Positions 1 to 9,789 of a stretch of DNA of 64,000 bases are shown here, one piece after another. The notes beneath the pieces were generated by a model. That model was not told where the DNA came from. It searched no databases and worked only from the letters and a program-made list of their open reading frames with translations. Source of the DNA: Comamonas sp. GTDB taxonomy: Bacteria; Pseudomonadota; Gammaproteobacteria; Burkholderiales; Burkholderiaceae_C. The stretch covers positions 186,001-250,000 of the forward strand of contig JAJPEQ010000013.1 of assembly GCA_021166775.1 (NCBI GenBank). Reading direction: 5' to 3'. The translations under genes were made by a program, and so were the position numbers. Position 1 is the stretch's first letter. Each line of letters begins with the position of its first letter.

Positions 1-1
1 C

Positions 2-622
2 AATATCGCGGGTTTTGCCGCAAGCAGTTCGAACGCGGCCATGACCCCCGTCGCCTTCGACCCACCCGATCCCTCCGGGGCGCGCCCGGCATTTGATCGT
101 TCGACCAGCACGGTTGTGGGCGCCGACTCCCCGGTCAGCCTCACGGTCGGTTATCAGAACTACGTCGAAATGACCACCGCGTCGGCCACGGATCCGACCT
201 CCCTGTTGCGTGATTGTCTTGGTCAGAATCCCGCCATAGGCGCGGGCGGCAGCCTTGCGACCACTCCTGTCATTTCCAGCCAGTTCCAGCGCAATGCGAC
301 GACCAATGAATTGACGTGCATCGGCTCGGGCGCCGCTGGGGCACAAGCCATCATCGGCAATGTCACGGATTTCCAGGTCCGCTACATCACGCAGGCCCCC
401 AATACGACCACCATGCAATACCAATCCTCGGCCAGCGGCATCGGCGACTGGAGCAGCGTGTACGCCGTGGACGTCTGCATTGAATTGACAGGCTCGGAGA
501 CGACCACCACGGACAGCGGCGCCACGTACAAGAATTGCAGCGGCACCAGTACGGCCTACGGAAATCGACTGAAGATGGTTTTTCATAACGTCTTCCAGAT
601 ACGCAGCCAAAGCAGAATCTGA
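2..622 (+). CDS. pilW: Type IV pilus assembly protein PilW, C-terminal part (5' end outside window)
   Basis: The reading frame is open from the first bases of the window, so the start and the N-terminal prepilin segment lie upstream. The visible ~206 residues are a secreted, Ser/Thr/Gly-rich beta-type domain with several Cys. It ends in VFHNVFQIRSQSRI, like the C-termini of PilW minor pilins. PilW takes part in type IV pilus assembly with PilX and PilY1 in the inner membrane and periplasm. The identification rests mainly on position directly before pilX-pilY1-pilE, and the fragment alone is weakly diagnostic. The stop codon is 47 bp before the chosen pilX start. Confidence 0.7.
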   Translation, partial: NIAGFAASSSNAAMTPVAFDPPDPSGARPAFDRSTSTVVGADSPVSLTVGYQNYVEMTTASATDPTSLLRDCLGQNPAIGAGGSLATTPVISSQFQRNATTNELTCIGSGAAGAQAIIGNVTDFQVRYITQAPNTTTMQYQSSASGIGDWSSVYAVDVCIELTGSETTTTDSGATYKNCSGTSTAYGNRLKMVFHNVFQIRSQSRI

Positions 623-669
623 TTTTCAACGTGGCATTCAACCATTCCACGCATCATCCGGTTGGAATC

Positions 670-1422
670 ATGAAAAACGCAAGCAATACCACCCTTTACA
701 AGCAGAGGCATGCCGTACGCCAGCGCGGGGTGGCCTTGTTCGTGGTCATCGTCTTCGTCATGCTCTCGATGCTGCTGGCGCTGTGGGCCGCGCGCAGTTC
801 GCTGTTCAATGAAATTCTGGTCGGCAACGATGCGGACTATCAGCGCACCTTCGAGGCTGCCCAGGCCATGCTGCAGGACGCCGAGATGGACATCCGCGGT
901 GTCAAGCCGGACGGCTCGGCATGCACGCCAGTGAGCGGCAAGACCGACGTCTGCCGTGTCGGGACCGCGGTGTATTTCGACATCGAGACCAAGGATCTGG
1001 CCAACCTGCTTGCGACCATCGCGACCACCAAGCCCGACGTCAGCTGCTACAAGGGCATCTGCAGCAAGCGTTCGGGATCGCAGGATTTCTGGAACGACAG
1101 CTCCATGCTGGCCAAAATGATCGATACCGACATCGGCGCGCGCTACGGGCAGTTCACGGGCGCTGACACGGCGGCCACGGCCAACCCGATTCTGGCCAAT
1201 ACCACCGCGGGCGAGGGCGCGTGGTACTGGGTGGAAATGATGCCCTACATGGACCCGAACATCGCGCTGATGTCGGGCATGCCTCCCGGCGCGAACGTGG
1301 CGCGTCTGGCGCCCGCGTCGAACAAGCGATTCATCTACAGGATCACCGCCTTGGCCCGGGGCAACAAACCAGGTTCGGAGGTCGTCCTGCAGTCGACCTT
1401 GTCGATACAAAAAGCGGAATAG
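670..1422 (+). CDS. pilX: Type IV pilus minor pilin PilX
   Basis: A 250-residue protein with a short basic N-terminus (QRHAVRQRG) followed by a hydrophobic prepilin-like helix (VALFVVIVFVMLSMLLALWA) at about residues 20-40, then a soluble domain with Cys pairs. This is the architecture of PilX, a minor pilin of the priming complex of type IV pili. I chose ATG at 670, preceded by a weak GGAA. An in-frame GTG at 631 would add 13 residues without a better ribosome site. It lies between pilW and pilY1, as is usual in beta- and gammaproteobacteria. Confidence 0.8.
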   Translation: MKNASNTTLYKQRHAVRQRGVALFVVIVFVMLSMLLALWAARSSLFNEILVGNDADYQRTFEAAQAMLQDAEMDIRGVKPDGSACTPVSGKTDVCRVGTAVYFDIETKDLANLLATIATTKPDVSCYKGICSKRSGSQDFWNDSSMLAKMIDTDIGARYGQFTGADTAATANPILANTTAGEGAWYWVEMMPYMDPNIALMSGMPPGANVARLAPASNKRFIYRITALARGNKPGSEVVLQSTLSIQKAE

Positions 1423-1477
1423 CGTCTGGTCAACCAATCACCTTGGTTATCTTCAAAGCAGTATACGGAGTATCACC

Positions 1478-4400
1478 ATGCGCAGTATCGCCATGCCCCA
1501 ACGCAATACCCTGGCCATCCTCATTGCCCTGATCTGGGCGCCCGGCCTGGCATCAGCCGATCCGCTGAGTTTCGTGCAATATCCCGCCGGAACGGCGTAC
1601 AAGGCGCCCATTCCCAATGTCATTCTTTCAGTCGATACCTCAGGAAGTATGGCTTGGTGCGATAAAAATGGCGTTGTCGATAAAAGCAGTAGCTGTGGAA
1701 CCAGCCGTATAGATTACGTCAAGGCAGGTCTCAAATCCGTCCTGATAGATAGTGCAAAGTACGATAGCCAATTTCGCCTCGCATGGCAATCATTTGCCTG
1801 TAATGGCATACCGTCAAATAGCGGTAATTGCGGCGGCAAGAATGCTATGGGAAAATTCACGGACACCCATCGAGCTGATTTCGGCACCTGGGTAAGCAAA
1901 CTAACGGCAACGGGCAGCACACCGTCGCCAGTACTGGTGTGGAATGCCGGGAAATATCTTCAAACCACGGGTGCCAGCAGTCCGTGGAACGCTACACCTG
2001 GTACCACGGATGATGCTCCGTTGGCATGCCGCCGCTCATATCATATTTTCCTGACAGACGGCGGTTGGAATTTTAAATACGACGATAGTGGTTTAAGTGG
2101 GACATCTTTCAAAAATGACATGTTTTTGGAGGCGATAAAAGCAAGCTCGACCCCGTCAGATCCTTCCAATACTGTCACGGTTGCCAACTACGATGGCAAA
2201 CCCATCAGTGCATTGCCCACACCGGCCCCTGCAAGCAGCACACATCCCGCCTCTCCATACGGAGTTATGGCCTATTCCATCACACCTCCGACTCCTCCTG
2301 CATCAGACCAAACCCTGATTTACAGAGATGGTTATGGCAGTCGAGTGGTCAACGTTCGAACGGGCGGAAGTAAACCCTATACCTACACTTTTTATGCCTA
2401 TCCAACTCTGGCAGATATCGCATTTTATTTTTGGTCGACGGATTTGCAGCCGGGAATAAATAACGAAGTCATTCCTAAAATCAGAAAAGCAGGTAGCGAA
2501 ACATTCGCCAACGGTGGAAAATCCGTCACCTTTGAAGAGTACTGGAACCCGAAGAACGATCCTGCAGAATGGCAACACCTCGTTCAGTACACTATTGGGT
2601 ATGGAACCAATGCCAGCAATTTATCTAAAATCGGTAATCCCTCAACCTCACCGCAATGGAGTGGCGGCACCTATGGCATGTACGACACTGGCTTCGCTGA
2701 ACTGGCGGTCGGCAACACCAAATGGGATGACGTCACCAGTTCCACTGCAGATGGTGACTACGACAACTACAGGCCCCAGGAAATGTGGCACATGGCCGTC
2801 AACAGCCGCGGCAAGTTCTATCCCGTCACTGGCGGTGACCTGACTGGCGTCTTCTCGGACATTTTCGACGACATCATCGTCGACACCACCGCGCCGATCA
2901 GCGGTTTCACCTCCGCTTCGGGTTCGGTCAGCCGGGTGGGCACCCAGTCCTATCAATCGACCTACATCGCGGCGGACGATCCCAATTCCAACGACAACCG
3001 CTGGTATGGTTACGTCGCATCCGACTACATCGCCACGGACGGCAGCAGTGCATACAACCCGGATTGGGGCACCAACGCCAGCGGCAAGGGTGCCACGACG
3101 GGCGACAAGCTCGACGCACTCACCGATCTGACCAAGCGCGTCATCGTGACCTACGATCTCGCCGGCACCTCCCCGGGCGGCATTCCGTTCCAATGGGCGA
3201 GTCTGTCCAGTTCTTCGACGGGGGCGTCGCAGCAGATGTGGCTCAATCACGGCACGGTGGGGTCGACCACGACCCTCGCTGGAGACGGCAAGGGCCAGGA
3301 CAGGCTGAATTTTCTGCGCGGGGATCGCGCGAAGGAAGTCAAGAACGGCGGCAGCTTCCGCAACCGCAAGAGTCGTGAAGGCGATATCGTCAACTCGGCC
3401 ATCTGGTACACGGGTGCACCGGCGGACGGGTATTCATCGAACAGCTACTCGGCCTTCGCCAAGAGCAAGGCAAGTCGGCTGTCTATGATCTACGTGGGGG
3501 GCAACGATGGCATGCTGCACGGTTTCTCGGCCAAGGACGGCACGGAGAAGATTGCCTACGTTCCCCATGGCGTCTTCCAGAACCTGTACCTGCTGACGGA
3601 TCCGACCTACGCGCACCGCTATTATGTCGACGGCTCGCCGTTTTCGGGCGATGTCAACCTGGGAAGTGAGGCCTCGCCCGACTGGCACACTTACATGGTG
3701 GGCACGCTGGCCGCGGGCGGACGCGGGTATTTCGTACTCGATGTCACGGACCCCACGTCATTTTCCGAAGCCAATGCAGCCGGTCTCGTCGTGATGGACA
3801 AGACCGCGGCGGCGGCCGGTGACGCCGCCCCTCCGGGAATTCCGGCCGATGCCAATGCCGACCCCTACATTGGTCACATTTTCGGCCAGCCCACGGTGGC
3901 GACCGACAACCAGCAGCGCGCCCTGGAAATCACCCGGACCAACGATGGCCGCTGGGCGCTGATCACCGGCAATGGCTACAACAGCGTCAACGAAACACCT
4001 GCGCTGCTGATCCAGTACCTGGACGGCGACAAGTCGCTGAAGGTCATCCCCACGAGCGCCACGGCCTGCCCGGCGGCGATCAAGCCCAAGGGCAACGGGC
4101 TCTCGCGGCCGCAGTTTCTGGACGTCAACGGCGACGGCATTCCGGATTTCGTGTACGCCGGTGATCTGTGCGGCAACATGTGGAAGTTCGATATTTCCAA
4201 CAGTTCTGGCACCGTGGCGGCCACGGGCATCGCGGATACGACGAGCTGGGGCGTGGCCTTCGGCGGCAGCCCCCTGGTCACGGCCGCCACGGCGGGTGCA
4301 AGCGCCACGCGCCAGCCCATCACGGCGCCCCCGGTGCTGCGCGTCAACACCGATGTCGGCGGCCTGATGGTGGCGTTCGGAACCGGCCAGAATTTGACCG

Positions 4401-5098
4401 AGGGCGATCGCTCCGACACCTCGCAGCAGACCTTCTATTCCGTGCTGGACAACACCCGCTACGACGTGGAGACGAGCGGCACGAACAAGGGCAAGGTCAA
4501 GGTCAACCTGACCAACCCCGTGCCCGCCACGGTGAGCGGGCGCTCGGTGCTGCAGGCCGAGTCCGTCACGGGCGGCACGGGCAGCGGAACGAAGGGCACG
4601 GGCACCAGTTCCAGCCGTTCGTTCTGGAAGCTCACGACCACCGAAGTGACCTACGCCTGCGCCACGGGAGCCACCAGCTGCACCGCGCAGAAGGGATGGT
4701 ATATGGATCTGCCCGTGAGCGGCGAGCGGGTCACGATGAGTCCGGCGTTCTACGACGGCAGCGGCATTCTTGAAATCATCAGTCAGAAGCCGGCTTCGGG
4801 TAGCGCCACGGCCAGCGGTGAAGAGGTCTGCGCGCCTCAGCCCCAGGCCGCTCAGACCTTCCGCACGCTGATCGGCATCAGCTCCGGCAAGCCCGCCACG
4901 CCGCCCATCCTGGATGTGAACGGCGACGGCATCTTCAACGCCACGGACGAAGGGTATGCCCGCATGACGGCCTCTCCGATCGAGTTGCGGTTCTCGACCA
5001 AGACACAACAAGTGCGCCGTGGCAATGACGGCGTCGTGGATAAACTGGCCAAACTGCCAGAGCTGCTGGTGCGGCCCAACTGGCGTCAACTCAAATGA
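1478..5098 (+). CDS. pilY1: Type IV pilus biogenesis/adhesin protein PilY1
   Basis: A 1206-residue exported protein. Residues 1-27 look like a signal peptide (cleavage after ASA). A von Willebrand A-type segment begins near residue 48, with the metal-site motif DTSGS at 53-57. The C-terminal half is a PilY1 beta-propeller with Asp/Asn-rich calcium loops: DVNGDGIPD at about 882-890 and a second DVNGDG near 1146. In known PilY1 the propeller loop binds calcium and governs pilus extension and retraction, and the vWA part is linked to adhesion and surface sensing. ATG at 1478 has GGAG upstream; an in-frame ATG at 1493 is possible. Bases about 1630-2720 are clearly more AT-rich than the rest of the gene. 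Confidence 0.92.
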   Translation: MRSIAMPQRNTLAILIALIWAPGLASADPLSFVQYPAGTAYKAPIPNVILSVDTSGSMAWCDKNGVVDKSSSCGTSRIDYVKAGLKSVLIDSAKYDSQFRLAWQSFACNGIPSNSGNCGGKNAMGKFTDTHRADFGTWVSKLTATGSTPSPVLVWNAGKYLQTTGASSPWNATPGTTDDAPLACRRSYHIFLTDGGWNFKYDDSGLSGTSFKNDMFLEAIKASSTPSDPSNTVTVANYDGKPISALPTPAPASSTHPASPYGVMAYSITPPTPPASDQTLIYRDGYGSRVVNVRTGGSKPYTYTFYAYPTLADIAFYFWSTDLQPGINNEVIPKIRKAGSETFANGGKSVTFEEYWNPKNDPAEWQHLVQYTIGYGTNASNLSKIGNPSTSPQWSGGTYGMYDTGFAELAVGNTKWDDVTSSTADGDYDNYRPQEMWHMAVNSRGKFYPVTGGDLTGVFSDIFDDIIVDTTAPISGFTSASGSVSRVGTQSYQSTYIAADDPNSNDNRWYGYVASDYIATDGSSAYNPDWGTNASGKGATTGDKLDALTDLTKRVIVTYDLAGTSPGGIPFQWASLSSSSTGASQQMWLNHGTVGSTTTLAGDGKGQDRLNFLRGDRAKEVKNGGSFRNRKSREGDIVNSAIWYTGAPADGYSSNSYSAFAKSKASRLSMIYVGGNDGMLHGFSAKDGTEKIAYVPHGVFQNLYLLTDPTYAHRYYVDGSPFSGDVNLGSEASPDWHTYMVGTLAAGGRGYFVLDVTDPTSFSEANAAGLVVMDKTAAAAGDAAPPGIPADANADPYIGHIFGQPTVATDNQQRALEITRTNDGRWALITGNGYNSVNETPALLIQYLDGDKSLKVIPTSATACPAAIKPKGNGLSRPQFLDVNGDGIPDFVYAGDLCGNMWKFDISNSSGTVAATGIADTTSWGVAFGGSPLVTAATAGASATRQPITAPPVLRVNTDVGGLMVAFGTGQNLTEGDRSDTSQQTFYSVLDNTRYDVETSGTNKGKVKVNLTNPVPATVSGRSVLQAESVTGGTGSGTKGTGTSSSRSFWKLTTTEVTYACATGATSCTAQKGWYMDLPVSGERVTMSPAFYDGSGILEIISQKPASGSATASGEEVCAPQPQAAQTFRTLIGISSGKPATPPILDVNGDGIFNATDEGYARMTASPIELRFSTKTQQVRRGNDGVVDKLAKLPELLVRPNWRQLK

Positions 5099-5106
5099 GG
5101 CGGCAT

Positions 5107-5547
5107 ATGGTTACTCAGCGCACTCCTGCGGCTCGCGAGCGTGGCTTCACCCTGATCGAACTGATGATCGTCGTGGCGGTTGTCGCCATACTGTCAGCCA
5201 TCGCCTATCCGAGTTACGCCGAGTATGTGCGACGTGGGTACCGGGCAGACGCCCGCGGAGGATTGCTACAGGCTCAGCAATGGCTGGAACGCGCTGCCAC
5301 GGCGACGGGTGTTTATCCGACGACATTGCCCTCCGCGCTGACCTGGTCAGGCGACAGCACGCGGCGCTACACGATAGGGTTCAAGGCGGGCAACTCCAGC
5401 ACGGCTTACACCCTGATCGCCACGCGCAAGGCTGGCACGGGCCAGGCCAACGACAAATGTGGCGACTTCACTCTGAGCAGCACCGGCGTTCAAAACAACG
5501 ACAACCTGGCCAGCGGCACGGTCTCCACCGATTGCTGGCGCAAGTAA
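5107..5547 (+). CDS. pilE: Type IV pilin-like minor pilin PilE
   Basis: A 146-residue type IV prepilin. The leader RERG is cut before FTLIELMIVVAVVAIL, and mature Glu5 is present. The hydrophobic helix is followed by a globular domain with two Cys near the C-terminus (KCGDF and DCWRK), which can close the usual D-loop disulfide. ATG at 5107 is preferred because GAGG lies 6 bases upstream. An ATG at 5095 overlaps the pilY1 stop codon and has no such site. As last gene of the pilW-pilX-pilY1-pilE set it probably encodes a minor pilin that initiates or caps the fibre rather than the major subunit. Confidence 0.87.
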   Translation: MVTQRTPAARERGFTLIELMIVVAVVAILSAIAYPSYAEYVRRGYRADARGGLLQAQQWLERAATATGVYPTTLPSALTWSGDSTRRYTIGFKAGNSSTAYTLIATRKAGTGQANDKCGDFTLSSTGVQNNDNLASGTVSTDCWRK

Positions 5548-5550
5548 CCC

Positions 5551-5591
5551 CCCTTCGCCGTCATGCCGGGCCACGGATTGACCGTGAAGGG
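5551..5591. terminator. Imperfect hairpin between convergent pilE and hemA
   Basis: The arms CCCTTCGCCGTCA (5551-5563) and TGACCGTGAAGGG (5579-5591) pair at 11 of 13 positions. They lie in the 47-bp gap between the two convergent stop codons. There is no clear U-run on either side, so a bidirectional terminator role is only plausible. Confidence 0.35.
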
Positions 5592-5594
5592 CGT

Positions 5595-6887
5595 TCAGCG
5601 GCTTGAGCCGCGCAGGAACATCCGCTCGACGGCTTGCGTCGTGTGGGCGCGTTCGTCGGGCGACGCACTGTGCAGCTCCACCATCGCCCCATGCAGCATC
5701 TTTTGCGTCAGGCCCCGGCTCAGGGCTTGGAGCACGGCTTCGATGTCCTCGCCCTTGGCCAGGCGCTTGCGGGCTCGGGCCAGTTCGGTGGCACGCCATT
5801 CGTCGGCCCTGGCGTTCAACTGGCGAATCAACGGCACCACGCCGCCTGCGGGGTCGCGCTGATCCATCCAGTGCATGAAGTTCTGCACGCCTACGTCGAT
5901 GATGGCCTCGGCCTGCTGCACGGCGGCCTCGCGCTGAGCCTGTCCCGTCTGCACGACGCCAGCCAGATCATCGACGGTGTAAAGATAGACGTCGGTGAGC
6001 TGCTTGACCTCGGGCTCGATGTCGCGCGGCACCGCCAGGTCCACCATGAACATGGGGCGGTGGCGGCGTTTCTTCAGCGCGCGCTCGACCGCGCCCAGGC
6101 CGATGATGGGCAACTGGCTCGCGGTGCAGCTGATGACGGCGTCGAATTCGTGCAAATGCTCGGGCAGGTCCGCCAGGCGCATCACGCTCGCGTCAAAGCG
6201 CGCCGCGAGTTTTTCGCCGCGCTCCATCGTGCGGTTGGCGATCACCATCTGGCGTGGATTTTTGGCGGCGAAGTGCGTGGCGCACAGCTCCACCATTTCG
6301 CCCGCGCCGACAAACAGCACGCGGATCTGGCCCAGATCTTCAAACAGCTGGCTTGCCAGGCGCACGGCGGCGGCGGCCATGCTGATGCTGTGCGCGCCGA
6401 TGTCGGTGCTGGTCCGCACTTCCTTGGCGACGGCGAAGCTGCGCTGAAAGAGCTGGTTGAGCGTGGAGCCCAGCGCGCCCGCGCCTTCGGCCACGCGCAC
6501 CGCGTTTTTCATCTGGCCGAGGATTTGCGCCTCGCCCAGCACCATGGAGTCCAGCCCGCTGGCGACCCGGAAAGCGTGGCGCGCGACGCGGTCGTCCTGC
6601 AGCAGGTAGGCATGGGGCTGCAGCTGCTGGGCGCTGACGCCGCCGCTGGCGGCCAGCCAGTCGAGGGTGTGCTCGGGGGCTGCTTGCGTTGCGGCGCAGT
6701 AGATTTCCGTGCGGTTGCAGGTCGATAGGATGGCGGTTTCCACCGCCGGGTGGCGACCGCCCGCGACGCCGAACGATTGGCGCAACCCCTGCAGCGATGG
6801 CGCGATCTGATCGAGCGCGAACGCGAAGCGGCCCCGCAGATCCAGCGGAGCCGTATGGTGGTTGATGCCCAATGCCCAGACTGCCAT
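5595..6887 (-). CDS. hemA: Glutamyl-tRNA reductase HemA
   Basis: A 430-residue glutamyl-tRNA reductase, which makes glutamate-1-semialdehyde from Glu-tRNA(Glu) with NADPH as the first step of C5 tetrapyrrole (heme) synthesis. The N-terminus [14 protein letters not shown] is the family signature, and the catalytic Cys lies in [10 protein letters not shown]. An NADPH-binding segment ([18 protein letters not shown]) and a C-terminal helical dimerisation domain follow. ATG at 6887 starts at the family's usual residue; a TTG nine bases upstream is less likely. A TATAAT on this strand (6901-6896) lies so close that the transcript could be almost leaderless. It is convergent with pilE. Confidence 0.96.
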   Translation of the reverse strand: MAVWALGINHHTAPLDLRGRFAFALDQIAPSLQGLRQSFGVAGGRHPAVETAILSTCNRTEIYCAATQAAPEHTLDWLAASGGVSAQQLQPHAYLLQDDRVARHAFRVASGLDSMVLGEAQILGQMKNAVRVAEGAGALGSTLNQLFQRSFAVAKEVRTSTDIGAHSISMAAAAVRLASQLFEDLGQIRVLFVGAGEMVELCATHFAAKNPRQMVIANRTMERGEKLAARFDASVMRLADLPEHLHEFDAVISCTASQLPIIGLGAVERALKKRRHRPMFMVDLAVPRDIEPEVKQLTDVYLYTVDDLAGVVQTGQAQREAAVQQAEAIIDVGVQNFMHWMDQRDPAGGVVPLIRQLNARADEWRATELARARKRLAKGEDIEAVLQALSRGLTQKMLHGAMVELHSASPDERAHTTQAVERMFLRGSSR

Positions 6888-6895
6888 GAAGCGCA

Positions 6896-6901
6896 ATTAT
6901 A
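6896..6901 (-). promoter_or_regulatory. Possible -10 element for hemA
   Basis: A perfect TATAAT on the minus strand. No convincing -35 is seen at the normal distance (TGTGCG at 6919-6924). If used, the transcript would start about 2-3 bases before the hemA ATG. Confidence 0.3.
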
Positions 6902-6926
6902 AAATTTGTACCACCGTGCGCACACC

Positions 6927-7205
6927 ATGACCCTTTTGACACTGATCAACCACCTCCTGAACTTCGCCGTGCCTGCGTTTGCCGTCGCGTTGCTGGTGGT
7001 GGCAGGCAGTCATGTTTTCATAAGAAAAACGGCTATCTTCCGTGGCTGGATTGTCTCGATAGCTCTGCTTTTCGTAGTGGGCTGCGCCGTACTGGCGCTG
7101 GGTGTGGCGTTGCTGGGCAGCGATGGCCGCATGCCGACTTACATGGCGCTGGTGCTGGTGTGCGCCAGCGTGCAGTGGCTTGGGCTGCGCGGCTGGCGCG
7201 GCTGA
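6927..7205 (+). CDS. Small integral membrane protein of unknown function
   Basis: A 92-residue protein with three predicted membrane helices: about residues 4-30 (LINHLLNFAVPAFAVALLVV), 39-62 (GWIVSIALLFVVGCAVLALG) and 69-85 (YMALVLVCASVQWLGL). It lies divergently from hemA and its stop codon abuts the stop of the convergent channel gene. ATG at 6927 was chosen; a TTG at 6906 is also in frame. No ribosome site is obvious. I do not recognise the family. Hydrophobicity and fit into the gap argue that it is a real gene. Confidence 0.6.
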   Translation: MTLLTLINHLLNFAVPAFAVALLVVAGSHVFIRKTAIFRGWIVSIALLFVVGCAVLALGVALLGSDGRMPTYMALVLVCASVQWLGLRGWRG

Positions 7206-9740
7206 TCAGAGCTTTTGCGCCAGCGGCGGTGGCTCGTCCACCGGCTCACTCCCCAGTTCGCGCGGGAGCTGCGCCATCGCCATCGTGGTGGGTGGCGACA
7301 GCGCCAGCCCGGCCTCGCGCAGCGCGCCGAGGATGGCGAACAGCAGGTCGCTGCGCACACCGCTGATCTGGCGCGGGTTGCCCACGTAGCCTATCGCCAG
7401 GAAGGTCAGCGTCCCGTTCTGGATGCCTTCGAGCGTGACCGAGGGTTCGGGCATGTCCAGGATGCTCTCGTGCGCGTGGAAGGCCCGCAGGATCAGCTCG
7501 CGCATGCGCGGCGCGTCGGTGTCGAGCGGCGCGGGCAGGCGCAGCAGCACGCGGCCCTCGGCGCCGCCCAGCGTCATGTTGCGTACCGTCTTGGTGATGA
7601 ATTCGGAGTTGGGCACGATCATCGTCGAACGGTCCTGCAGCTGGATCTCGGTGGCGCGCACGTTCACGCGGCGCACGTCGCCCTCGGTGTCGCCCAGCAC
7701 CACCCAGTCGCCCACTTTCACCGGCCGCTCGGCCAGCAGGATCAGGCCCGAGATGAAGTTCTGCACGATGGCCTGCAACCCGAAGCCTATGCCCACCGAC
7801 AAGGCGCTTGCCACCCAGGCGATGCGCTCCACGCTGATGCCCAGGCCCGCCAGCGCCACGGCGATCACCACCACGCCGCCGACATAGCCCAGCAGCGTGA
7901 CGATGGAGCTTTGCATCCCGGGTTCCAGCGCCGTGTGCGGAAAGTAGCGGGTGAGCAGCCAGCGCTTGAGGATGCGGATCGCGACGAAGCCCGCGCAGAC
8001 CACCGTGAGCGCGGTCAGCAGCGCCTGCGGCGCGAGCGTGAGGTCGCCGATCTTCAGACTGCGGTCCACGCTGCTGCCGCGCTGGAACAGCTCGTCCGGG
8101 TTGGTGCCCAGCGGCGCCATGAGCGCGATCACCATGTAAAAGAACAGCGTCACCCGCAGCGCGCCCGAGGCCAGGGCCGCGGACTGGTCCAGCAGCCGCG
8201 CCTCCAGCCCCAGTGTGGCGTGGATGCGCGCGCCGCAGCGGCCCTTGGACGACAGCAGCGCCTCGCACAGGTCATCCGACAGCTGGACCAGCAGGTAGGT
8301 GCTGGCGATGACCACGCCGGACCAGACCATCTGCTGCGCCAGCGTGCCCGCCAGGGCGATGAAACCCGTGACCACCGCCAGCACGGTGACGATCGCGGAC
8401 AGGCCCGCGCCCGCCAGCACCAGGTCCACCCACAGCGGGCGCCGGGCATCGTCCTTCGCGGTCGTCTCGTCGCCCCCGGCGGGAGCGTCTCGCGTGGCAC
8501 GCAGGCGCCCCAGCGCAGTGGCCACCGCCACGGACAGCAGCAAGGCGAGCGTCGCGCGCGTCATCACCTCGGCCGCGAGGCTGGCGTCCACGATGGCGTT
8601 CACTTCCGCCACCAACCCGCCGAGCGCCGACAGCAGGGCGATCCACCACGGGAACGGGCTCAGGCGCTGCGCCAGCGCGTCCGAGATCGGCAGCAGGCGC
8701 CAGGTGCTGCGCCGGCGCGACAGCAGCACGTGGCCCAGCGTGATCACGAAGGTGGCGTAGGCGGCCATGCGCAGGCTGGCCCGCTGTAGCGCGAGCAGGT
8801 CTTCGCCGGCCACGCCGCCGAGCTTGACGCCGTTCCACGCAAGCTGCAGCGCCGTGCCGATGATGAGCACGTTGGCCACGATGGCTGCGGCCGCCAGCAG
8901 CGAACGGCGCAGCCGCGCGGCCGGCAGGTGCGGCGGCAGCGTGCGCGCCAGGATGCGCTCGGCCAGCCAGGTGCCGCCCACGGCCAGCATCAGCGCCGTC
9001 AGCAGGTAGCCGAAGAAGGCGCCGCGCTGTGGCGAGTCCAGCGTGGCGCGCACGGCAGCGCGCAGCTCTGCCCCGAGGGCGCTCAGGCGCGTGGCGTCGC
9101 CGGGTGCGGCGCTGCGTATGTTGCGCCAGAAAGCGGGGCTGAGCAGCGAGTCGGTGCGCCGCGCGAGCTGGGCCTGGAACAGCGCGCGCCGCTGACGCTG
9201 CAGGTCGGCGCTGCGCTGCTCGGCGTCCACGGCGACCAGGCGCGCGAGCTTGAGTTCGGCGTCCAGCGCGGCGCGCTGCTTGTCCAGGGCCTTGCGCTGG
9301 CGGACCACGTCGGGCGCGTCGGCGGGCGAGCCTTTCTCGGGCGCCGGGCCCAGGCCCTCCAGGCGCCGGTCCAGTTCCGCCAGTTCCGTGGTGCGGCGCG
9401 TGATCACGCGTTCGGCCGCCTTGCCGATGGTGCTGACGTCGGTCAGCAGCTTGCGGCCGTCGTCCTCCTCACCCAGCTTCTGCGGAATCGCGCTGAGCTG
9501 CTTGCGCAACTCGTCCACCGGGATCAGGGGTGTGTCATCCGTATCGGCCTGGGGCGCGGCCGGCGCGGTGAGCGCTGGCAGCGCAGCGGGCACGGAAGCA
9601 GCGGGCAGCAATGCGCCGGCCCGGCCCTGGGCACGCGCTGACGTGGTGCCCATGCAGGCCAGCCAGACCGCGAAGAAGAAGGCGAGCAAGAGGCGTGTCG
9701 CTGCGGGCGCGGGCGGGTGGATGCAGGGCGGACGGTGCAT
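7206..9740 (-). CDS. Large MscS-family mechanosensitive channel with N-terminal DUF3772-like region
   Basis: An 844-residue membrane protein. It has a signal peptide (residues 1-37, ending ARAQ) and a periplasmic, partly coiled-coil domain at about 70-200 rich in Glu/Arg/Leu, as in DUF3772 proteins. Roughly ten membrane helices follow, then the MscS pore and beta domain over the last ~210 residues. The pore helix is recognisable from ALSVGIGFGLQAIVQNFISG and the beta domain from VKVGDWVVLGDTEGDV and IVPNSEF. Large MscS relatives open on membrane tension during hypo-osmotic shock. The periplasmic domain may sense or gate but I cannot tell its role. It appears monocistronic. Confidence 0.88.
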   Translation of the reverse strand: MHRPPCIHPPAPAATRLLLAFFFAVWLACMGTTSARAQGRAGALLPAASVPAALPALTAPAAPQADTDDTPLIPVDELRKQLSAIPQKLGEEDDGRKLLTDVSTIGKAAERVITRRTTELAELDRRLEGLGPAPEKGSPADAPDVVRQRKALDKQRAALDAELKLARLVAVDAEQRSADLQRQRRALFQAQLARRTDSLLSPAFWRNIRSAAPGDATRLSALGAELRAAVRATLDSPQRGAFFGYLLTALMLAVGGTWLAERILARTLPPHLPAARLRRSLLAAAAIVANVLIIGTALQLAWNGVKLGGVAGEDLLALQRASLRMAAYATFVITLGHVLLSRRRSTWRLLPISDALAQRLSPFPWWIALLSALGGLVAEVNAIVDASLAAEVMTRATLALLLSVAVATALGRLRATRDAPAGGDETTAKDDARRPLWVDLVLAGAGLSAIVTVLAVVTGFIALAGTLAQQMVWSGVVIASTYLLVQLSDDLCEALLSSKGRCGARIHATLGLEARLLDQSAALASGALRVTLFFYMVIALMAPLGTNPDELFQRGSSVDRSLKIGDLTLAPQALLTALTVVCAGFVAIRILKRWLLTRYFPHTALEPGMQSSIVTLLGYVGGVVVIAVALAGLGISVERIAWVASALSVGIGFGLQAIVQNFISGLILLAERPVKVGDWVVLGDTEGDVRRVNVRATEIQLQDRSTMIVPNSEFITKTVRNMTLGGAEGRVLLRLPAPLDTDAPRMRELILRAFHAHESILDMPEPSVTLEGIQNGTLTFLAIGYVGNPRQISGVRSDLLFAILGALREAGLALSPPTTMAMAQLPRELGSEPVDEPPPLAQKL

Positions 9741-9789
9741 GCGCGGATTGTCCGCTGCGACTTGCGGCCGGCTGTAACAGATGGCGCAA

